DNA from: Microbacterium endophyticum
Lineage (GTDB): Bacteria > Actinomycetota > Actinomycetes > Actinomycetales > Microbacteriaceae
Assembly (NCBI RefSeq): GCF_011047135.1
Contig: NZ_CP049255.1
Span: 620,001 to 684,000 of the forward strand
Length of the DNA stretch: 64,000 nt
Reading direction: 5' to 3'
The notes below the pieces were generated by a model, which was given only the letters and a program-made list of their open reading frames with translations, did not search any database and was not told where the DNA came from. Shown here in pieces: positions 39,174-48,334 of the stretch (position 1 is the first letter of the stretch; every line of letters starts with the position of its first letter). Both the position numbers and the translations under genes were made by a program.

Positions 39174-40625
39174 TCAGTCCTCTTCTGAAGGGCCGTTGTC
39201 CACCAGGTGCATGGCACGCATCGCGTCTTGAATGCTGCTCGTAAGAGACGGGAAGACCGCGAAAACACGAGAAACCTGGTCAACCGTGAGTCGACGCTCG
39301 ACGGCGATTGCCACGGGATAGATCAGCTCGGATGCGCGCGGCCCGACGATGACGCCACCGATCACCGTGCCACTCCCCTGGCGAGCAATGATCTTGACGA
39401 AACCGTCTTTGATTCCCATCATCTTGGCGCGCGCATTCGCCGCGAGCGGCAGCTTGTGCACGATTCCGTTGATCCTGCCTTCTGCGATGTCCTTCTCCTG
39501 CCAGCCGACCGTCGCAATCTCGGGCGCTGTGAAGATGTTGGCGGCGATTCGTCGACGCTCGAGGGGAATGACCACATCGCCGAGGGCGTGGAAAACGCCT
39601 GTTCTCCCCTGCATAGAGGCAACGGATGCCAGCGGCACAAATGTCGTGCAGTCCCCCGCCGCGTAGATATTCGGCACCGATGTTCGTGCGACACGGTTGA
39701 CGCGAATGTGACCTGAATCGGTCATTTGCACGCCTGCCTGCTCGAGACCGATTCCCGCAGTGTTCGGAATCGAGCCGACCGCCATCAGGCAATGACTACC
39801 CTCGACGGTTCGACCGTCGCTCAAAGTGGCAACGACACCGTCATCGCTGCGTACAACGGAGTCGGCGCGACATTTGGAGAGCACGGTCATTCCACCTCGG
39901 GTGAACACGCGCTCGAGCACAGCCGCGGCATCCGCGTCTTCTCCCGGCAGTACCTGATCGCGGCTCGAAATCAACGTGACCTTCGCACCGAGATTCATGT
40001 ACGCCGAGGCGAACTCGGCTCCGGTCACACCTGATCCCACAACGATGAGGTGCGACGGCACGGTCTTCATGTTGTAGAGCTGCGTCCAGGTCAAGATTCG
40101 TTCGCCGTCTGGCTTCGCGCTCGGCAACTCTCGCGGCGACGCACCGACCGAAACGACGATCGTGTCGGCTTCGACGCGCTCGAAGTCAGTGCCACCAGCG
40201 TCGGTTGAGACGACAATGGTGTTGGTCCCCTCGAGTCGGCCTTGACCCGAGATGATGCGAACTCCGGCGTCTGCGAGCGAAGCCCGCATGTCGTCCGATT
40301 GCTGCCGCGCAAGAGACAGAAGTCGGCGGTTCACCGCCGCGAGGTTGATAGCGATTTCTGGGCGAAGCGGTTTTCCATCGCCGCCGCGTGCGAACAATTG
40401 CACGCCCAGTTCACTGGCCTGGGAGATAGCGACAGCAGCATCGGAAGTCGCGATGAGCGTCTTCGACGGCACCACGTCAGTGATCACAGCCGACCCACCG
40501 ACGCCCAAACGTTCGACCAGAGTGACCTCTGTGCCGAGCTGGGCTGCGGCCAGAGCTGCTTCGTACCCGCCGGGTCCGCCGCCGATGATGGCGACGCGCT
40601 GACTGCTTTCGAAGCTCAGAGACAT
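39174..40625 (-). CDS. lpdA: NAD(P)H quinone dehydrogenase (LpdA type, lipoamide dehydrogenase family)
   Basis: This FAD-dependent oxidoreductase has about 483 residues. The FAD motif is AIIGGGPGGYEAALAAAQLG and the NAD(P) motif is VVGSGVTGAEFASAYMNLG. YAAGDCTTFVPLASVASMQGR and the C-terminal dimerisation domain are present. Where lipoamide dehydrogenases have a Cys pair, this protein reads GVGGSAVITDVVPSKTL, with both redox cysteines missing, and the His-Glu pair at the end is not apparent. This matches M. tuberculosis LpdA (Rv3303c), a quinone reductase, not true lipoamide dehydrogenase. ATG 40625 was chosen over ATG 40670. It is divergent from pnp. Confidence 0.9.
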   Translation of the reverse strand: MSLSFESSQRVAIIGGGPGGYEAALAAAQLGTEVTLVERLGVGGSAVITDVVPSKTLIATSDAAVAISQASELGVQLFARGGDGKPLRPEIAINLAAVNRRLLSLARQQSDDMRASLADAGVRIISGQGRLEGTNTIVVSTDAGGTDFERVEADTIVVSVGASPRELPSAKPDGERILTWTQLYNMKTVPSHLIVVGSGVTGAEFASAYMNLGAKVTLISSRDQVLPGEDADAAAVLERVFTRGGMTVLSKCRADSVVRSDDGVVATLSDGRTVEGSHCLMAVGSIPNTAGIGLEQAGVQMTDSGHIRVNRVARTSVPNIYAAGDCTTFVPLASVASMQGRTGVFHALGDVVIPLERRRIAANIFTAPEIATVGWQEKDIAEGRINGIVHKLPLAANARAKMMGIKDGFVKIIARQGSGTVIGGVIVGPRASELIYPVAIAVERRLTVDQVSRVFAVFPSLTSSIQDAMRAMHLVDNGPSEED

Positions 40626-40725
40626 GACTTCCATTCTGCCCCGAGCGCGGTGGTGCCACTGACACAGCAACCTTAAAACAACCTGCGTTGCGGTAAAACG
40701 GCTCCGATTTCATAGAGTGGGGGGT

Positions 40726-41559
40726 ATGGTATCCCCCACTCACAACCCGCTCGATGACAGTGCGACTGATCCCTTCGAGATCGCGCAGCAGGCAGCGGAC
40801 GACATCGCCCGCATCACGGGCGTTGAATCACACGACATCGCACTCACGCTCGGGAGCGGTTGGGGAAAAGCCGCCGAGCTTCTCGGCGAGACCATCGCGA
40901 CGATCCCCGCGACCGACGTCACGGGTTTCAGCAAGCCCGCACTCGAAGGCCACGTCGGAACGCTGCGAAGCGTTCTCACTCCCGGTGGAAAGCACGTGCT
41001 TGTCATCGGTGCTCGCACGCATTTTTACGAGGGCCACGGTGCGCGCCGGGTCGTCCACAGCGTACGGACCGCTGCGGCGACAGGTGCTCGCACAATGGTG
41101 CTGACGAACGGCGCCGGCGGCATCTGTGAGAACTGGACGCCAGGGCAACCCGTACTGATCAGCGACCACATCAACCTCACCGGCGCGAGCCCACTCGAGG
41201 GTGCAACCTTCATCGATCTGACGGACCTTTACTCGTCGCGCCTTCGCGCCGTGGCCCGGTCGGTAGACCCCGAGCTCGATGAGGGCGTCTACTGCCAGTT
41301 CCGTGGTCCTCAGTATGAAACCCCCGCCGAAGTGCAGATGGCGAAGTCGTTCGGCGGTCACATCGTCGGCATGTCGACTGCGCTCGAAGCCATAGCCGCC
41401 CGCCAGTCGGGCATGGAGGTGCTCGGCTTCTCGCTGATCACCAATCTCGCAGCCGGTATTCAGAAGACCCCGCTAAGCCACGCCGAGGTCATCGAGGCCG
41501 GGCAGGCTGCTGAGCCGGTCATTTCAGACCTGCTCGCTCGAGTGATCGGAGAACTGTGA
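40726..41559 (+). CDS. deoD: Purine nucleoside phosphorylase
   Basis: This enzyme splits purine (deoxy)ribonucleosides with phosphate to base and (deoxy)ribose-1-phosphate. It has about 277 residues, the trimeric family type. The motifs LTLGSGWGKAAELL (phosphate loop), VIGARTHFYEGHGARRVVHSVR, LTNGAGGI and YCQFRGPQYETPAEVQMAKSFGG (purine site with Glu and Met) are present. The stop overlaps the following mutase gene GTG by 4 bp, suggesting that the phosphorylase product is used by the mutase. The gene name follows the mycobacterial usage. Confidence 0.95.
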   Translation: MVSPTHNPLDDSATDPFEIAQQAADDIARITGVESHDIALTLGSGWGKAAELLGETIATIPATDVTGFSKPALEGHVGTLRSVLTPGGKHVLVIGARTHFYEGHGARRVVHSVRTAAATGARTMVLTNGAGGICENWTPGQPVLISDHINLTGASPLEGATFIDLTDLYSSRLRAVARSVDPELDEGVYCQFRGPQYETPAEVQMAKSFGGHIVGMSTALEAIAARQSGMEVLGFSLITNLAAGIQKTPLSHAEVIEAGQAAEPVISDLLARVIGEL

Positions 41560-43274
41560 ACGACACTGGCAGCTCGGCAATGGAGCCGAGAAACCTCAGC
41601 GCAGCGCGATCATGGCTGGCGCAAGACCCTGATCCAGAAACCCGCGACGAGCTCACGGCTCTTATCGCTAGTTCAGATGACCCAGAAGCCCAGGCTGAGT
41701 TGGAAGATCGATTCGGCACTCGGCTCGCTTTCGGAACAGCCGGATTGCGCGGTGAACTCGGCGCAGGCACCAACCGGATGAACCGCGTGCTCGTCGCCCA
41801 AGCAGCGGCGGGGCTCGCGGCCTATCTCGCAGAAAACGGCAGCGACGACGAAACGCCCTCTGTCGTAGTCGGATACGACGGGCGACGCAACTCCCAGCGA
41901 TTTGCTCTGGATTCGGCAGAAATTTTCGCGGGAGCTGGTCTGCACGCCATCCTGTTGCCCCGCATGCTCCCAACCCCGGTCTTGGCCTTCGCTGTGCGCT
42001 ATTTCAATGCTTCAGCGGGAGTAATGGTGACGGCGAGCCATAACCCACCCAACGACAACGGCTACAAGGTCTATCTCGGTGGCGATGACCAGGGATCCCA
42101 AATCGTGCCACCCGCAGACGGAGAGATTGCCCGTCACATCGATCGAGTCGCCACAGGCGGCGATATCACGAGGATTCCTCGCCACCTCGGCTACGTCCGC
42201 GCGGGCGACGATGTCGTCGAGGCATACATTGCCGCGACCGCGGCTGTCGCTCCCGCACCCGAATCAGCAGCCGGAATGCAATGGGTGTACACCGCGATGC
42301 ACGGTGTGGGATGGGAAACAACCTCCCGCGTCGTCAGCGCCGCGGGATTTCCCGCTCCGACAGTTGTATCGGAGCAAATTGACCCCGACCCGGCGTTCCC
42401 CACGGTTTCTTTTCCTAACCCGGAAGAACCAGGCGCGATGGACCTCGCTTTTGAGACGGCAAGGTCCTCGAACGCCGAGTTCGTTCTCGCGAACGACCCC
42501 GATGCCGATCGTCTTGCTGTGGCGGTGCCAGATGGCGCTGCCGATGGGGGCTGGCGTCGGCTGAGTGGTAACGAAGTAGGCCTCTTGCTCGGATGGCGGG
42601 CCGCGCGCCGGGCCGCAGAGTCCCGCGAAGAGCAGGGCACACCCACGACGACTGACGTGTCACTCGCCTGCTCGCTCGTCTCGTCGCCCGGTCTCGAGGT
42701 GATCGCCGATCACTACGGACTCGACTTTTTTGCCACCCTCACCGGCTTCAAGTGGATCTCCCGCGCACCCGGAATGGCGTTCGGGTTCGAAGAGGCCCTC
42801 GGCTACCTCGTGAATCCCGAGACTGTCAGAGACAAAGACGGCATCTCGGCCGCGATTGCGATGCTCGGCCTTGCCGCCGATGCGCGTGGCCGAGGGACCA
42901 CGATCTCTGGGCTCCTCGCCGAATTCGAGCAGACATTCGGCTACTTCGCCAGCGACCAGATTTCGATACGTGTCGAGGACCTCTCGGTCATCGACACGAT
43001 CATGACGCTGCTGCGCAAAGACCAGCCGGATCGCTTCGGGACTGTCAAAGTCAAACGTGTCGACGACCTCCTCACCGGAATCGACGATCTGCCACCCGGC
43101 AACGTCCTTCGTTTCTGGTTGAAGGGCGGCTCGCGAATCATCGTGCGCCCCAGTGGCACAGAACCCAAACTCAAGCTGTATCTCGATGTGCGCGGATCAT
43201 CGGCGGCTGATGCTGCCGAGCGCCTCGCTGCACTCACCGCGGGCGCACGGGAAGTTCTCGACTCGCTGAGCTGA
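41556..43274 (+). CDS. pmmB: Phosphohexomutase family protein (PmmB/PGM2-like; possible phosphopentomutase)
   Basis: The protein has 572 residues and starts with GTG inside the pnp stop. It has the four-domain alpha-D-phosphohexomutase layout: FGTAGLRGELGAGTNRMN, the phosphoserine loop VMVTASHNPPNDNGYK, the Mg site NDPDADRLAVAV, substrate loop FGFEEALGYL, and the phosphate-binding SGTEPKLKLYL. The length and FGTAGLRG block place it in the PGM2/PmmB branch, whose human member is also a phosphopentomutase. Coupling to pnp makes ribose-1-phosphate isomerisation likely (inference), though phosphomannomutase is the usual label. Confidence 0.88.
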   Translation: MNDTGSSAMEPRNLSAARSWLAQDPDPETRDELTALIASSDDPEAQAELEDRFGTRLAFGTAGLRGELGAGTNRMNRVLVAQAAAGLAAYLAENGSDDETPSVVVGYDGRRNSQRFALDSAEIFAGAGLHAILLPRMLPTPVLAFAVRYFNASAGVMVTASHNPPNDNGYKVYLGGDDQGSQIVPPADGEIARHIDRVATGGDITRIPRHLGYVRAGDDVVEAYIAATAAVAPAPESAAGMQWVYTAMHGVGWETTSRVVSAAGFPAPTVVSEQIDPDPAFPTVSFPNPEEPGAMDLAFETARSSNAEFVLANDPDADRLAVAVPDGAADGGWRRLSGNEVGLLLGWRAARRAAESREEQGTPTTTDVSLACSLVSSPGLEVIADHYGLDFFATLTGFKWISRAPGMAFGFEEALGYLVNPETVRDKDGISAAIAMLGLAADARGRGTTISGLLAEFEQTFGYFASDQISIRVEDLSVIDTIMTLLRKDQPDRFGTVKVKRVDDLLTGIDDLPPGNVLRFWLKGGSRIIVRPSGTEPKLKLYLDVRGSSAADAAERLAALTAGAREVLDSLS

Positions 43275-43296
43275 GGCATCCGTTTACGATCTAAGG

Positions 43297-43881
43297 ATGC
43301 TGCTCACCACCGCTGTCACCCTCGCGAACGACTATGTTCGCCTTGAACCGCTCGCACAGGCACACGCCAACGACCTTCGCGATGCGACAGTCGGCCTTGA
43401 GCACGCCTGGTACACATCGGTTCCGACCGGCGACACGGTAGAACACGAGATTGATCGACGCCGTGGGCTGCACGAACGCGGAGACATGAATCCCTGGGCC
43501 GTTCGCGACCTGAGCTCGGGACGAGCCGTCGGGATGACGACGTTTTGCAATATCGATCAGGCCAATCGACACGTCGAGATTGGGTATACCTGGCTGGGCA
43601 TACGTGCACAGCGTTCAGCGGTGAACACCGCGGCCAAGCACCTTTTGCTCTCACACGCGTTCGATGAATGCGATGCCATCGCTGTGGAGTTTCGCACCCA
43701 CTGGCACAACCGTCAGTCACGTGCGGCGATTGAACGACTTGGCGCACGCCGCGATGGGGTTTTGCGCAACCATCAGGTCAGCCCCGACGGGATGCTCCGC
43801 GATACCGTCGTCTATTCGATACTCCCCCACGAATGGCCAGGCGTCCGCCGCGGCCTCGAAGCGCGCCTCGCGTCGTCGTGA
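43297..43881 (+). CDS. GNAT family N-acetyltransferase (RimJ/RimL type)
   Basis: The protein has 194 residues. It opens with DYVRLEPLAQAHANDL as in RimJ/RimL acetyltransferases, continues with VGMTTFCNIDQANRHVEIGYTW, then has the acetyl-CoA binding region RAQRSAVNTAAKHLLLSHAF and NRQSRAAIERLGARRDGV. The R-A-Q-R-S segment stands for the usual QxxGxG/A pyrophosphate loop, so binding may differ slightly. It follows pmmB by 22 bp. The substrate is unknown. Confidence 0.9.
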   Translation: MLLTTAVTLANDYVRLEPLAQAHANDLRDATVGLEHAWYTSVPTGDTVEHEIDRRRGLHERGDMNPWAVRDLSSGRAVGMTTFCNIDQANRHVEIGYTWLGIRAQRSAVNTAAKHLLLSHAFDECDAIAVEFRTHWHNRQSRAAIERLGARRDGVLRNHQVSPDGMLRDTVVYSILPHEWPGVRRGLEARLASS

Positions 43882-43902
43882 CTGAGCAGTCTTCCTAGCG
43901 AC

Positions 43903-45831
43903 CTAGCCGTCGATGACGGCGACGAGTTCGTCGAGGAACGAGGGGAAATCAGTACCGCGGCGAACAATGCGCTGCACACTGTCTCGTTCGCTGAACACCT
44001 CGACGAACTGTTCAAAGACCGTTTGGAATGCCTCTCGGTCGCTTTCCGAGAAAGCCACGAGAGCGATGACTTGCACACGCCCGTCACCCCAGGTCATTGA
44101 GGGTTCAGCGATACCGATTGCGATTGCCGTCCGGGACGCCGTCATTCCCATCGCGTGCGGCACGGCGAGCGCATCGGTGAAAGCTGTCGAAGAGAGCCGC
44201 TCACGTTCAATCGTGCGCTCGATGTAGTTTTCGTCTATCACCCCACGTGCGACGAGCCGTTCTCCCAGCTGCCGGATGACTCCATCTTCGCCGGCGTTCG
44301 CATCGACGCCGCGGACGAATGCTTCGGCATCGAAGTAACGTTCCAGTTCGGTACGAAGTCGGGCAAGTCGGCGTCCGCGTCGCACCCGACCGGCCGCGTT
44401 CTGCACGCGTTCCACATCAGCATCCGTGAGAAAGGGCTGAATTCGCACTACGCGGTCGTTCGGCGCTGGCGGGTCGATGGTCGTTAGAACAAGATCAGTC
44501 GTGATCGAATCCCAATCCGGGTCGATGCGGGTCTCGACCCCTACGACCTCGACGGCCTGACCCAGAGACCGATCCACGCTGGAGCGTAGAAGCTCATGAA
44601 GTTCGTAGTACCCAGGGCACACGATTGTCGCCGTCAGCAAGTGGTCTGCGCGACGACTGCGCTCCAGACGCCCGCCCACGTGCATTGCTATGTAGGCGAT
44701 CTCGTCATCGAGGATCGGAATGCCGAGCCGCTCATTCAGCCCGCTCGCGATGAACACCGCGACTTCGAACATCATCGGATAGGTAGATTTCAAAGACCGG
44801 GTGAGGGGATTTCGCGACCACGCCTGCTCCTGCGCGCGCAACCGCAGGTTTTGCACGTGGAGGGCAAGCCTCACGATGAAATCCTCGTGTGCGATGTCCA
44901 CGAGGAATTCGGCCGCGGCCGCTGTGACGACAGCACGAACGGATGCCTCGACATCAGGGTCGAGAGGAGCTCGCGCCTCTTCGCTCGCCGATGCCGCCCC
45001 CGGTGCCACGACGCGAGTGGACACCAGGGTCGCTAAGTGGCGACGGTCGCCCGCGCCGAGACGGATACCCAGATGGCGCTCGGTGAGTTCGCCGAGGATC
45101 CCGGCGATCTGATCTGTTGCCGGACGCACATGCCCACTCACACTCTCCAGGGGATGACCGTGCGATACCCGATCTGCCGCGATAGCGATGTGCATCAGAA
45201 CGTCTGAAATACCGATCTCGTTGACGAAGTACCCTTCGGCGCTGAGCGCTTGAACGAGATCGACTTTGAACTGACCAAACGCGCCCGCTCCGGCGGAGCC
45301 GACACCGAGAGCGCGCCGGAGCGCTTCAAGATCGAACGAACCAGCATCCATCTCGTCGTGCGCCAGAGTGGAAAGCAACCGCCGCTGGGCGGCCTCGGTG
45401 CCAGAGAGCCGAGCACGCTCGGCGGAACGTTCCAGAACAAGGGCTGTGCCGCCGAGCAGCCCGCGGACACGCGCGAGGTCAGCCTCGAGAGTCGCTGGAC
45501 TCACGTGCAGACGGTCAGCCGTCTCGAAGACGTCGATGCCGTCGGAGCTGTCGAGCAACGCCCGCACCACAGTGTGAAGTCGGTCGCGTGGAGTTGAGGC
45601 ATCCGATTCTCCCGGCCGCCACGCAGCGGATGCTCCGGCGCCCGCGCGGTAACCGAGCGGGCCCGATTCCACCACCGCCCCGCTGTCGACGCGCGCATTG
45701 AGCGCTGTGACGTACGACCGCACGCTTCGCGGGGTGACGCCGAGCGTGTCGGCGAGGACTGATGCCGTTGCCCACGCCCCGTTACGTAGGAGAAGTGCAA
45801 GCAAACGGTCTTGCCGTGCTCTTGTCACCAT
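43903..45831 (-). CDS. mtlR: PRD-containing PTS-responsive regulator (MtlR/BglG type)
   Basis: The protein has about 642 residues. Residues 1-60 hold an HTH (LRNGAWATASVLADTLGVT), then a second DNA-binding-like segment. Two PTS-regulation domains follow (LMHIAIAADRVSHGHPLE and YIAMHVGGRLERS give the phosphorylatable His). Next is an EIIB-like domain with a Cys in IVCPGYYELHELL, and a C-terminal EIIA(Mtl)-like domain with the active His in ALAVPHAMGM. This is the layout of MtlR, which activates mannitol genes when phosphorylation states signal substrate and no preferred sugar. ATG 45831 was preferred over 45870. It is divergent from the mannitol operon, with a 174-bp gap. Confidence 0.92.
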   Translation of the reverse strand: MVTRARQDRLLALLLRNGAWATASVLADTLGVTPRSVRSYVTALNARVDSGAVVESGPLGYRAGAGASAAWRPGESDASTPRDRLHTVVRALLDSSDGIDVFETADRLHVSPATLEADLARVRGLLGGTALVLERSAERARLSGTEAAQRRLLSTLAHDEMDAGSFDLEALRRALGVGSAGAGAFGQFKVDLVQALSAEGYFVNEIGISDVLMHIAIAADRVSHGHPLESVSGHVRPATDQIAGILGELTERHLGIRLGAGDRRHLATLVSTRVVAPGAASASEEARAPLDPDVEASVRAVVTAAAAEFLVDIAHEDFIVRLALHVQNLRLRAQEQAWSRNPLTRSLKSTYPMMFEVAVFIASGLNERLGIPILDDEIAYIAMHVGGRLERSRRADHLLTATIVCPGYYELHELLRSSVDRSLGQAVEVVGVETRIDPDWDSITTDLVLTTIDPPAPNDRVVRIQPFLTDADVERVQNAAGRVRRGRRLARLRTELERYFDAEAFVRGVDANAGEDGVIRQLGERLVARGVIDENYIERTIERERLSSTAFTDALAVPHAMGMTASRTAIAIGIAEPSMTWGDGRVQVIALVAFSESDREAFQTVFEQFVEVFSERDSVQRIVRRGTDFPSFLDELVAVIDG

Positions 45832-45953
45832 CGCCTCCGGGTTACACCGGCACGAACGCCAGCACTCCATTTCATCACGCCTCGGTCATCGGCGCTCGGT
45901 ACCGTTCTCACGGCAATCTGCAGAAGCTTTCCGCGGGGTGGGAAAAACCTCTG

Positions 45954-45980
45954 GTTGTGCGCTCCCAGCGTTCTCACAAC
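45954..45980. promoter_or_regulatory. Inverted repeat in the mtlR-mannitol operon promoter gap (operator candidate)
   Basis: GTTGTG (45954-45959) and CACAAC (45975-45980) form a 6-bp inverted repeat spaced by 15 bases, in the divergent region 25 bases before the first operon gene. The site would suit a dimeric regulator such as MtlR. The ribosome-binding site GAGGAGG lies further downstream. Confidence 0.4.
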
Positions 45981-46005
45981 AATGAAATAACGAGGAGGCA
46001 GGTCA

Positions 46006-46362
46006 ATGAGGATCTTAGTGGTGTGTGGCGCGGGCGCGTCGAGCACTTTCGTCGCCCAGCGGCTTCGCCATGCCGCTCGTGCACGAGACCTCTCTTACAG
46101 TTCCTCAGCAGGAACCCTCCGCTCACTTGAAATAGACCTGGATGCCACTGACGTACTTCTCCTGGGGCCCCACCTCAAGGCCGAGCTCGACAACATCGCA
46201 GCAAGCGCTGCATCTAAGGGCGTGACTGTGGCTGTGCTCCCCGACGATATTTTCGGCGACCTCGACGGCTCGCGTACTCTCGCGCTGGTTCACAGCGCCA
46301 TCGGCTTGAGCAAGGGCGAACCAGCGCTCTCTCACGTGTCTGAAAAGAAGGAAACCGAATGA
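46006..46362 (+). CDS. Stand-alone PTS EIIB protein (lactose/cellobiose-like)
   Basis: The protein has 118 residues. The N-terminus MRILVVCGAGASSTF contains a Cys at residue 7 in the usual EIIB phosphate-loop position, followed by a helix (VAQRLRHAARARDLSYSSSA) and DVLLLGPHLKAELDNIAA. The fold pattern resembles cellobiose/lactose-type EIIB, not the mannitol type, and it has no partner EIIC in the window. A strong GAGGAGG precedes the ATG. It overlaps ptsH by 4 bp. It may be a phosphate sink, a regulator of MtlR, or part of an EIIC encoded elsewhere. Confidence 0.85.
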   Translation: MRILVVCGAGASSTFVAQRLRHAARARDLSYSSSAGTLRSLEIDLDATDVLLLGPHLKAELDNIAASAASKGVTVAVLPDDIFGDLDGSRTLALVHSAIGLSKGEPALSHVSEKKETE

Positions 46363-46634
46363 CCCAGGTCACGCGCACGGTACGCATCGGATCAACTCAC
46401 GGTCTACACGCACGCCCCGCGAAGATGTTCGCGCAAAAGGCGAAGGATGCCGGCATCCCGATCACGATCTCGAAAGACGCTGGCGCCCCTGTCAATGCCG
46501 CCAGCATTCTCGGCGTCATCGCCCTTGGTTTGAACTACGGCGATTACGTCACCCTCAACGCATCAGGGCCAACGGCCGAGGCCGTTATCGACGACCTCAC
46601 CGAGTTGTTGTCAACAGACCACGACGAGGCATAA
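46359..46634 (+). CDS. ptsH: Phosphocarrier protein HPr
   Basis: The protein has 91 residues, the normal HPr length. The active histidine is in STHGLHARPAKMF (His 17), and the conserved regulatory serine segment is NAASILGVIALGLNYGD. HPr accepts phosphate from EI (encoded next) and passes it to EIIA proteins and to PRD regulators. It is translationally coupled to the EIIB gene; 44 bp separate it from ptsI. Confidence 0.95.
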   Translation: MTQVTRTVRIGSTHGLHARPAKMFAQKAKDAGIPITISKDAGAPVNAASILGVIALGLNYGDYVTLNASGPTAEAVIDDLTELLSTDHDEA

Positions 46635-46678
46635 CGGCACGCATGAGCACGACACAGAGCAGCACAAAGGAGAACACA

Positions 46679-48334
46679 ATGGCGGAACTACGCGGGGTCG
46701 GAATCGGACTGGGTATCGCCCAAGGACCGGTCGCTCGAATGGCAGACCCACTGCCCGCGCCCGCCGATTCGCCGAGCAAGATCAGCGGCGAAGAAGAGAC
46801 TGCCCGCGCCCGTGAAGCTGTCGCCGCTGTTGCGCGCGAACTCGAATCGCGCGGCTCCGAAGCCGGTGGCGCCGCGAAAGAAGTACTCGAGGCGCAGGCG
46901 ATGATGGCAGAAGACCCCTCGCTTGAAACAGAAATCGACTCCCGCATTGCCAACGGCAAGACCGCGGAGTGGGCAGTCTTCGACGCCTTTGCAACATTCC
47001 GCGACGCGTTGAGCGCGATGGGCGGCTACCTGGGAGAGCGCGCAGCCGACCTCGACGATGTCGCGCAGCGCGTCATCGCACGTCTTCAGGGTGTTGCAGC
47101 TCCCGGCGTGCCCGACCCCGGCCACCCGTTCGTACTCGTTGCGAAAGATCTCGCCCCCGCCGACACAGCACTCCTTGATTTGTCGCAGGTGCTCGCGCTC
47201 GTGACTACCGAAGGTGGCCCCACTTCACACACAGCCATTCTCGCTCGCGAAAAATCGATCGTCGCGATCGTCGGCGCCGCGGGCGCGAAAGAGCTGGCTG
47301 AAGGCGAAATGGTCATCGTCGACGCGGCTGCCGGCGTCGTGACAACGCACCCGTCCGACGACGAGCGTGAACGCGCATCTCGCCGCGCCGCCGACCGGGA
47401 AGAGGCAGCATCTGCCCCGATCACCCCGGGCGCACTGGCCGACGGAACGCCCATACCGCTCCTCGCCAACCTCGGAAATCCTGACGGCGCCGCGGACGCG
47501 GTTGAGCTCGGAGCCGAAGGCGTCGGACTTTTTCGCACCGAGTTCCTCTTTCTCAGCGCCAGCCAAGCACCGACCGTCGAGCAACAGCGCGAGTCTTACA
47601 CAAAGCTCCTCGCGGCCTTCCCCGGCAAAAAGGTCGTGGTGCGAGCCCTCGATGCCGGCGCTGACAAGCCCCTCCCCTTCCTCAACGACGCTCACGAGGA
47701 AAACCCAGCTCTCGGGCTCCGGGGACTGCGCGCACTCCGCGCAAGCGAAGACATTCTTCGCGAGCAACTGACGGCACTTGCCGAAGCGGATGCCGCGACG
47801 TCGGCCGACCTCTGGGTGATGGCGCCCATGGTTTCGACGGTCGAAGAAACTGAGTACTTCGTCGCGCTCGCCAAGGAATACGACATCAAGACCGCGGGCG
47901 TCATGGTCGAAGTTCCCTCATCAGCGCTTCTGGCTGACCATATCCTCGAGCGAGCGGACTTCGCGTCGATCGGAACAAACGACCTGACGCAGTACACACT
48001 GGCTGCCGACCGCCTACTTGGTTCGGTGTCGAGTTTTCAGGATCCATGGCACCCGGCCGTGCTGCGCCTTGTGCGTGAGGTGGGTGCCGCCGGGCGCTCT
48101 ACTGGAAAGCCTGTCGGCATCTGCGGCGAAGCCGCAGCGGATCCGTTGCTGGCAGTCGTCCTCGTCGGTCTCGGAGCGACGAGCTTGTCGATGGCCCCGA
48201 CGGCGCTCGCTGACGTGCGCGCCACGCTCCTCAAATACACCTTCGACGACGCACAGCGTGTCGCCGAGGCTGCCCTCACCGCAACGGATGCGGCGACGGC
48301 TCGTGCGAACGCGCAAGCGATCGTTTCCCACTAA
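46679..48334 (+). CDS. ptsI: PEP-protein phosphotransferase (EI)
   Basis: This enzyme of about 551 residues starts the phosphorelay by taking phosphate from PEP. The HPr-binding/His domain has GGPTSHTAILARE with the phosphorylated His. The TIM-barrel half has VGLFRTEFLFL, ALDAGADKPLPFL, AHEENPALGLRG, and SIGTNDLTQYTLAADR, all PEP-binding marks. C-terminal GICGEAAADPLLAVVLVGLG is typical. ATG 46679 was chosen because AAGGAG (46667-46672) lies 6 bases before it; an upstream ATG 46643 lacks this. Confidence 0.96.
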   Translation: MAELRGVGIGLGIAQGPVARMADPLPAPADSPSKISGEEETARAREAVAAVARELESRGSEAGGAAKEVLEAQAMMAEDPSLETEIDSRIANGKTAEWAVFDAFATFRDALSAMGGYLGERAADLDDVAQRVIARLQGVAAPGVPDPGHPFVLVAKDLAPADTALLDLSQVLALVTTEGGPTSHTAILAREKSIVAIVGAAGAKELAEGEMVIVDAAAGVVTTHPSDDERERASRRAADREEAASAPITPGALADGTPIPLLANLGNPDGAADAVELGAEGVGLFRTEFLFLSASQAPTVEQQRESYTKLLAAFPGKKVVVRALDAGADKPLPFLNDAHEENPALGLRGLRALRASEDILREQLTALAEADAATSADLWVMAPMVSTVEETEYFVALAKEYDIKTAGVMVEVPSSALLADHILERADFASIGTNDLTQYTLAADRLLGSVSSFQDPWHPAVLRLVREVGAAGRSTGKPVGICGEAAADPLLAVVLVGLGATSLSMAPTALADVRATLLKYTFDDAQRVAEAALTATDAATARANAQAIVSH

